The position numbers were made by a program, and so were the translations under genes. From assembly GCF_020421205.1 (NCBI RefSeq), contig NZ_JAIZZH010000003.1, forward strand, positions 186,001 through 250,000: DNA of 64,000 nucleotides, in the 5' to 3' direction. Origin of the DNA: Hymenobacter pini (GTDB lineage Bacteria > Bacteroidota > Bacteroidia > Cytophagales > Hymenobacteraceae). The notes beneath the pieces were generated by a model. That model searched no databases. It was given only the letters and a program-made list of their open reading frames with translations, and was not told where the DNA came from. Positions 58,770-64,000 of the stretch are shown one piece after another; within the stretch, counting starts at the first letter, position 1, and every line of letters starts with the position of its first letter.

Positions 58770-61154
58770 TTATTGTCCGCCCAAACTGTCGGGCAGGGGT
58801 ACCGAGCCGTTGTTGAGGTTTTCAAGCAGGTTGTCTACCACAATGGTGTCCACGGCTTCCTCGCGGCGGCGGCGGCGCGGCTCCTCGGTGGTGCACACGT
58901 ATTTTTTGGTGATGTTGACGGTGGGTTTGGGGAAGGGCCCCATCCGAATGTCAAGGTCGGGGTCCTGGTAGAGCTTCTCCATGTACGCCCCAAAAATGGG
59001 CAGGGCCATACGACCGCCTTCCCCCTGCTGGGAGTTCAGGAAGTGAATGCTCCGGTCTTCGCCGCCTACCCACACGCCGGTTACCAGGTCTTTGGTAATG
59101 CCCATGTACCAGCCGTCGGAGTAGTTGCTGGTGGTGCCGGTTTTGCCGCCAATCTGGTTGTTTTTCTTCCAGAGCTCAAAGTCCCATAGGGCCTGCGAGG
59201 TGCCGCCGGGCTCTTCCATACCACCGCGTAGCATGTAGGTCATCAACCAGGCCGTTTCGGCCGGAATTGCGCGTTTCTGCTGCGGGTCGAACTGGGCTAG
59301 CACGTTGCCGTTCACGTCCTCAATGCGCGTGACCAGCATGGGTTCGGTACGGAAGCCCTGGTTGACGAAGGTGCTATAGGCATTCACCATCTCGTACACG
59401 CTCACGTCCCCCCCCGACCCTAGGCCGATGCTGGGCACGGCCAGCAGCGGGCTGCGGATACCCACTTTGTGCGCGTACTTGGCCACGTTGTCCCAGCCTA
59501 CTTTCTCGGTGAGCTGGGCCGTTACGGAGTTTACCGAGCGGGCCATGGCGTAGCGCAACGTCATGTTCATGCCAGTGTACTCGCGGGTTACGTTGTCGGG
59601 CTGCCACTCCATTGGCTTGCCGTTCTCCACGTATTTAATTGTCACCCGCTCGTCCCGGATTCGGTCGCAGGGAGCGTAGCCGTTGTCGAGGGCGGTGAGG
59701 TACACGAAGGGTTTGAAGGTGGAGCCGGCCTGACGCCGGCCCTGCTTCACGTGGTCGTACTGGAAGAAGCGGTAGTTGAGGCCCCCCACCCAGGCCTTAA
59801 TCTGGCCCGTGAAGGGGTCCATCGTCATCATGCCCGCGTGCAGGAAGTGCTTGTAGTAGGCCAGCGAGTCGAGCGGGGACAGCATGAGCGTAGTATCACC
59901 GTCGCCCTTCCAGGTAAATACCTTGGTGGGGTGCTTGCGGTGCAGGGCCGAGTCGAGCAGAGCCGGCTGACCTTTGTAGCGGGCGGCCAACTCCTTGTAC
60001 TGCTCGGTGCGCTTCATCTGGGTTTCGATGAAGTCGGGGATTTCGTGGCCATCTTCATCCACCCAGGGGTTGGAGTCCCGGTTGCGCCAGAAGTTGTCGA
60101 AGGAGCGCTGCAGCGTCTTCATCTTCTTCTCCATGGCCTCCTCCGCGTACCCCTGCATCCGCGAGTCGATAGTGGTGTAAATGCGCAGGCCGTCCCGGTA
60201 CATATCGTAGCCGTTTTTCTTGCACCACTCGTTCACCGCTTGGCTTACGGCCCCACGGAAATAGGTTTCGGGCCCATCCACGTGCTTTTCTACCTGATAT
60301 TTCAGGGCGATGGGCGTGGCCTTCTCCTGCTGCACCTGAGCTGCCGTGAGCACACCCGCCTGGCCCATACGCGTGAGCACTAAGTCGCGGCGGCGCTTGG
60401 CGGCCTGGGGGTGAAACTGGGGATTGAAGGCCGTAGGGTTGTTGAGCATACCCACCAGCATGGCCGCCTGCTCGATGCTGAGGCTATCGGGCGAGGTGCT
60501 GTAGAAGGTCTTGGCGGCTACCTTCACGCCGTAAGCCTGCGAGCCGTACTCCACGGTGTTGAAGTACAGGGCCAGAATTTCGTCCTTGGTATAGCGGCGC
60601 TCCAGCTCCACGGCCGTAAGCCACTCCTTGGTTTTGCTGATGAGCGTACCCACCAGCGGCACGTGGCCCAGCAGGCCGGTATTTTCCTGGCGGCGGGTTT
60701 TGTAGAGGTTTTTGGCCAGCTGCTGCGTGATGGTAGAGCCCCCGCCCCCGCTGCCGCCGGTAGCCAGCCCCGCCACGGCCCGGGCAATGGCCACGGGGTC
60801 GATGCCGGAGTGTTTCTGGTAGCGCACATCCTCCGTCGATACCAAGGCCTTAATCAGCCAGGGCGACATTTTGCTGAGGGGCACCGGGGAGCGGTTTTCG
60901 CGGAAGTAGCGCCCGATAAGCACGCCATCGGCAGTGAACACCTGCGAGGGTTGCTCTACCCGCGGGTTTTCCAGTTCCTCCAGGCTCGGCGACTTGCCGA
61001 ATAGGAACAGAAAGTTCATGCTTACCAAGATGGGGTACAGCAGAAACACCCCCGCCCCTATCACAAAAAAGCCCCACAGCGCCCGGGAAAGGCGGTTGGG
61101 CCAATGACGGACAGGAGCAGCAGCAGCGGGTTTCGACGATTTCGGAGCGGACAT
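58770..61154 (-). CDS. mrcA: Penicillin-binding protein 1A (class A)
   Basis: A bifunctional peptidoglycan synthase with glycosyltransferase and transpeptidase domains. The 794-residue product has one transmembrane helix (about 25-50). The glycosyltransferase motifs are EDVRYQKHSGID (catalytic Glu108) and GGSTITQQLAKNL. The transpeptidase motifs are SxxK in AGSTFKPFVYL (about 476), SxN in ARSVNSVTAQL and KTG in GGKTGTTSNYSDGWY (about 674). Length is normal for the class. The C-terminal tail ends in a short acidic stretch. It is transcribed alone. Confidence 0.95.
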   Translation of the reverse strand: MSAPKSSKPAAAAPVRHWPNRLSRALWGFFVIGAGVFLLYPILVSMNFLFLFGKSPSLEELENPRVEQPSQVFTADGVLIGRYFRENRSPVPLSKMSPWLIKALVSTEDVRYQKHSGIDPVAIARAVAGLATGGSGGGGSTITQQLAKNLYKTRRQENTGLLGHVPLVGTLISKTKEWLTAVELERRYTKDEILALYFNTVEYGSQAYGVKVAAKTFYSTSPDSLSIEQAAMLVGMLNNPTAFNPQFHPQAAKRRRDLVLTRMGQAGVLTAAQVQQEKATPIALKYQVEKHVDGPETYFRGAVSQAVNEWCKKNGYDMYRDGLRIYTTIDSRMQGYAEEAMEKKMKTLQRSFDNFWRNRDSNPWVDEDGHEIPDFIETQMKRTEQYKELAARYKGQPALLDSALHRKHPTKVFTWKGDGDTTLMLSPLDSLAYYKHFLHAGMMTMDPFTGQIKAWVGGLNYRFFQYDHVKQGRRQAGSTFKPFVYLTALDNGYAPCDRIRDERVTIKYVENGKPMEWQPDNVTREYTGMNMTLRYAMARSVNSVTAQLTEKVGWDNVAKYAHKVGIRSPLLAVPSIGLGSGGDVSVYEMVNAYSTFVNQGFRTEPMLVTRIEDVNGNVLAQFDPQQKRAIPAETAWLMTYMLRGGMEEPGGTSQALWDFELWKKNNQIGGKTGTTSNYSDGWYMGITKDLVTGVWVGGEDRSIHFLNSQQGEGGRMALPIFGAYMEKLYQDPDLDIRMGPFPKPTVNITKKYVCTTEEPRRRRREEAVDTIVVDNLLENLNNGSVPLPDSLGGQ

Positions 61155-61312
61155 GCAGGGCGCAGTGAGGCAAACCAGACCGGGAGAGCCGGCTCAGGAG
61201 CTACAAATATACCAGTTGCGGCCGGGCTGGCGGACATTTGGGCACAAGGGTTCTGCTTCGGGTAACTTCGGAGTTAGGTATCTTCCAGCCTATTCTTCAA
61301 GTGTTCTACCTT

Positions 61313-61861
61313 ATGACTACTACTTTATCCCGAGCAGATGCCAACCGCCGGGCCTGGCGGCATACCTGGCTGACTATAGGCGGTGGTGCCGTGTTAGCAG
61401 CGGTACTGATACTTGTAACTTTTTATGTGCGGGATGCGCCCCCTCCAAGCAGCATTTTAAGCACTGAGCCGCTGAGAATGGCCGCTGTGGGAGTAGGCAT
61501 CGGTATTAGCCCAGCGGCCCTAATTGCCTGTCTGCGGCAGCCGCTGATGCGCAGATTATTTCAATGGGCTGCCAGCCAGCCTACCACTACAGCGCGAACC
61601 ACAGGGATTCTGCTAGGCACCACCGCCGTTTTTGTGGGTGTGGTGGCGCTGGTACTGGTCTTGTTTCTGGGTTGGGCGTTGCTTACAACGGCGCATCACT
61701 CATCAACTGCAAACGAGCTTAAGGGAGCAAAGGCGGTTTCTCTGATTTCATTGGCTTTTGCTTTGCCCTGGCTGCTAGCTGCCCTGGCCTCAGCGTGGTA
61801 TGTAAACCGTGACTGGCTGCGCAATTCATCCTTTGAGCAGACTGTACTGATACCAGAATAG
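61313..61861 (+). CDS. Four-helix inner-membrane protein, unknown
   Basis: The 182-residue product has about four transmembrane helices (near 20-42, 54-72, 95-120 and 145-165) with short loops. No motif is recognisable. The ATG at 61313 is chosen because upstream codons are not membrane-like and a -7-like box (TAACTTCG, 61263-61270) lies 43 bases before it. It is convergent with the next small membrane gene, with a hairpin between. Confidence 0.6.
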   Translation: MTTTLSRADANRRAWRHTWLTIGGGAVLAAVLILVTFYVRDAPPPSSILSTEPLRMAAVGVGIGISPAALIACLRQPLMRRLFQWAASQPTTTARTTGILLGTTAVFVGVVALVLVLFLGWALLTTAHHSSTANELKGAKAVSLISLAFALPWLLAALASAWYVNRDWLRNSSFEQTVLIPE

Positions 61862-61880
61862 TTATCTACTCAAAAGATAC

Positions 61881-61921
61881 TTCCCGCCAAAGGCTAATCT
61901 CCGGCAAGCCTCTGGCGGGAA
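61881..61921. terminator. Hairpin between convergent membrane-protein genes
   Basis: TTCCCGCCA (61881-61889) pairs with 61913-61921 and AGGCT with AGCCT inside. There is no strong T-run. Confidence 0.6.
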
Positions 61922-61945
61922 TAAATAGAAATAAAATGTTAACTG

Positions 61946-62323
61946 TCATATTTTTATACTTATAGCAATACATCCAAGAATGATAAATAACACTGCGGAG
62001 AGTACGGCCATAAAATAAAGCCCCCAGGTTGCGAACTGCCACAGCAGTTTCCGTGCACCCGTAAGATCCCATGACACGCGGGCGGCTGTGCGGCCCGCCA
62101 GCCATGGCAAACTGAATACACCGATCAGAATGCCCACGCAAAACGCATTGCCAATTTGCTTGTGATGCGGCCATAGCTCCCTCTCGAACACCAGATTCAG
62201 AGTGCAGAAAACCACTCCACCGGCAATCCACCACGCTGCCCGGGGCACGGCGGGTAGCATCGTGTTCAACCCAAATTGCCGCAGCCGCCCAGGCAAGGCC
62301 TCCGGCCAGCTCACGAGGGCCAT
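61946..62323 (-). CDS. Small membrane protein, last of the DUF4173 cluster
   Basis: The 125-residue product has three hydrophobic helices and a soluble N-terminal 25 residues. It overlaps the preceding gene by 13 bases (62311-62323), so translation is coupled. Its DNA at the 3' end is AT-rich. No family is recognised. Cotranscription with the DUF4173 gene is likely because all gaps in the cluster are short. Confidence 0.6.
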   Translation of the reverse strand: MALVSWPEALPGRLRQFGLNTMLPAVPRAAWWIAGGVVFCTLNLVFERELWPHHKQIGNAFCVGILIGVFSLPWLAGRTAARVSWDLTGARKLLWQFATWGLYFMAVLSAVLFIILGCIAISIKI

Positions 62324-62703
62324 AGCGGGTTCAGCGGCAGCCGGCCAGCGCCCACCAACAGCAACAGGAGCAAGCTAGCCAGGTGAAAGCCGGTACACAG
62401 CCAAAATACCGCCCCCGTCAGGGAAGGCCGGGTGTCGAGCAGGCTGCCCGGCGACGAGGGCAAGGCCAGCGGCAACGTGGCCCGATGCAGTACCACAGCG
62501 TTAGCCACCGTTACTAGTAAGCCCAGCAGCCACCCTTGCTGCCACAGGTGCACAAGCTGAGTTATGGCGGCTTCGTCGGCTGCGCCCAAGCGGTACCAGT
62601 TCGGGATTTGCCACCACGTCCAGAGCAGGGCGCAAGCTGCCAGCAGCACCGCTAGGCTACGGCCGGCGGAGTGAGTGCGGAAGAGTGCGGGAGTTGTTGC
62701 CAT
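62311..62703 (-). CDS. Small membrane protein, middle of the DUF4173 cluster
   Basis: The 130-residue product has about three membrane helices (near 16-34, 55-75 and 97-117) and an N-terminal charged segment. It starts 11 bases after the stop of the 80-residue gene and overlaps the following gene by 13 bases. No motif is visible. Confidence 0.6.
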   Translation of the reverse strand: MATTPALFRTHSAGRSLAVLLAACALLWTWWQIPNWYRLGAADEAAITQLVHLWQQGWLLGLLVTVANAVVLHRATLPLALPSSPGSLLDTRPSLTGAVFWLCTGFHLASLLLLLLVGAGRLPLNPLWPS

Positions 62704-62714
62704 GGGTCAAAAGC

Positions 62715-62957
62715 TTATCGAATAGCAACTGGCTGCGGGGTACCTTGTCCCCAGAGCAGCATCACGTGCAGCAGCGTCCAGAGCACAGAACTGAGCAGCA
62801 CGGCGGCGCAGGGCAGCACGACTACCAACAGGCGCTGGGTGCGGGCGGCGAAGGTGGCAGCCCGCTCCCGCCACGTGAGCAGGGCGGCCAGCAGGGCAAT
62901 ACTACCGGCGCACCAGAGCAGGCCCAGCAGCGAAAAACCGAGTTGTAACAGATTCAT
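62715..62957 (-). CDS. Two-helix membrane protein of 80 residues
   Basis: The product has two helices (about 3-26 and 42-68) joined by an Arg-rich loop (RERAATFAARTQR). The start at 62957 lies 23 bases after the DUF4173 gene's stop. Position and length suggest a small partner of that protein, but no function can be named. Confidence 0.6.
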   Translation of the reverse strand: MNLLQLGFSLLGLLWCAGSIALLAALLTWRERAATFAARTQRLLVVVLPCAAVLLSSVLWTLLHVMLLWGQGTPQPVAIR

Positions 62958-62980
62958 CGGGTTAGGGACTTAGGTGAAAA

Positions 62981-64000
62981 CTAGTGGTTTTGCAGGGCCT
63001 CGTAAGCCGCGGATTTGGCGTGCGTCCAGCTTTGCCAGGAGTGATACTGCGGGTAGGCCCGCTGCCAGGCCGTCACGCGGGCCTGGATGGCGGCTTTGGC
63101 CTCGGCGGGCGTGGCCGTGGTTTCGGTGTAGGAGCCGGGCGGGCTAATAATGATGCGAGTGGCCCCGTCGAGCATGCTTTGGCGGGCTGCCAGCTCAGGC
63201 AGTACCCGCTCGGGCATTTCCAACAGAAACCCTAAATCCACAGTGCGGAAGCGGGGGCTGAGGTTGTAGCGGGCAATCCAGATTTCCCAGTTGCCCAGGG
63301 CCAGCAGTAGCAGCAGCCCATAAGCTGCTAGCCCGTTTAGCCGCACTAACGAGTACGCCGAGCGTCGTTGCCATATTTTGAGCAGCACCGTGAGCAGCCC
63401 GAACAGGGTAAGCAGCAGAAACCCGTACACCCCAATGCGCTTGTAGGCCAGCCCCGTGTACAGGATATAGTAGTAATTGCGCAGGCCCACGGATATAGTC
63501 AACACCACGTTTTGCAATACCCACACCGTAGCCCCCCAGCGCAACGCGGGCAGCCCAGGTTGGTAGAAGTTGAGGTTGCGCCGGAAAAACCACAGCACAA
63601 TACCCATAGCCACCAGAATGCTCAGGATAAGTACGTAGGTGCCCTCGTGCACAAATTGAGTAAGGTCGAAGCCCGGCTCGGGCTGGAAGCCCAGCCAAAT
63701 CCAGCGCACATCAATACTATTCACCACCAGCAGCAGCGCATTCACCAGCCCAAATACCGCCAGAGCCGCTAAATACTCCTTGCGCAAATCCAGCAGACCG
63801 GTGGAACGCAGCCGGAAATCGGGTTGGCGCACCCCAAACGAGGCAACCCGGTTGCGCTGCCGCCGCACAAACTCCCCGAACCGGGACTCATGGTCCTGGA
63901 AAAAATGAAACGGTACCAGTACCAGCGCCCCGGCCGTGAGCAGCAGCCCCAACAGAAAAAACAGCAAGTGCGCCACCGAAAAGTTGGGCCACAGCGCCAG
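62981..64000 (-). CDS. DUF4173 membrane protein, N-terminus beyond the window
   Basis: The visible part has 339 codons with no stop to the right edge. The first eight are before the GTG at 63976, and full-length relatives are about 500-600 residues, so the gene continues beyond 64000. It contains at least six membrane helices, the family-like FVHEGTYVLILSILVAMGIV and the C-terminal soluble tail with YEALQNH. DUF4173 proteins are of unknown function. Three small membrane genes follow in the same direction with gaps of 23 and 11 bases and one overlap. Confidence 0.78.
   Translation of the reverse strand: MALWPNFSVAHLLFFLLGLLLTAGALVLVPFHFFQDHESRFGEFVRRQRNRVASFGVRQPDFRLRSTGLLDLRKEYLAALAVFGLVNALLLVVNSIDVRWIWLGFQPEPGFDLTQFVHEGTYVLILSILVAMGIVLWFFRRNLNFYQPGLPALRWGATVWVLQNVVLTISVGLRNYYYILYTGLAYKRIGVYGFLLLTLFGLLTVLLKIWQRRSAYSLVRLNGLAAYGLLLLLALGNWEIWIARYNLSPRFRTVDLGFLLEMPERVLPELAARQSMLDGATRIIISPPGSYTETTATPAEAKAAIQARVTAWQRAYPQYHSWQSWTHAKSAAYEALQNH

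Overview
The window is chromosomal DNA of a GC-rich member of the Bacteroidota, most likely Hymenobacter or a close relative in the Cytophagales. This is inferred from the gene families (DUF5916, DUF5723, DUF4173, PorT-like barrels, an S16 with a long acidic/alanine tail), from Bacteroidota-type promoters (TTG-N20/21-TAnnTTTG), from the near absence of Shine-Dalgarno sequences, and from frequent GTG starts. I see no rRNA, tRNA, CRISPR array, transposase, prophage or plasmid function. It reads as core chromosome with many intergenic palindromes.

Layout: 1-4712, two small unknown genes and the methylmalonyl-CoA mutase pair mutA-mutB. 5097-8325, an outer-membrane barrel and a 5'-nucleotidase split into two genes. 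8650-10149, dnaA. 10230-17535, envelope and secreted proteins (L,D-transpeptidase, HEIGH peptidase, CoA-type Nudix, DUF5723). 17666-18643, the mutase chaperone meaB. 18752-23572, a pirin-like pair, an intradiol dioxygenase-like lipoprotein and a DUF5916 protein. 23815-26993, a BlaI/M56 sensor pair with an autoregulatory promoter. 27289-31372, folB, divIVA, a WD40 protein, a phosphopantetheinyl transferase and a redoxin. 31596-36494, a SirB1-like protein, poxB, OsmC and DUF5694. 36520-38148, a propionyl-CoA carboxylase beta subunit. 38244-43064, mlaD, an amidase and divergent lptD. 43209-47359, panB, an RluA-type synthase, a desaturase and an amidohydrolase. 47585-50041, rpsP-rimM-trmD-rplS. 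50635-54312, an M1 peptidase and a lipoprotein with a degenerate pyrophosphatase fold. 55365-56454, PTPS and folE. 56585-64000, an SDR epimerase, an unknown membrane protein, PBP1A and a cluster of small membrane proteins beside a DUF4173 protein cut by the window end.

Functional threads: mutA, mutB, meaB and the carboxylase beta subunit belong to propionyl-CoA/methylmalonyl-CoA interconversion. lptD, mlaD, the amidase, PBP1A, the L,D-transpeptidase and DivIVA build the envelope. folB, folE and PTPS are pterin genes.

The most unusual feature is a family of hairpin elements whose arms are short degenerate tandem repeats, mostly heptamers. They lie between genes at several places, and one copy sits in frame inside mutB, where it encodes the linker between the catalytic and cobalamin domains. 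A second notable item is the lipoprotein at 53713-54312, which aligns with family I inorganic pyrophosphatase but appears to have lost nearly all catalytic residues.
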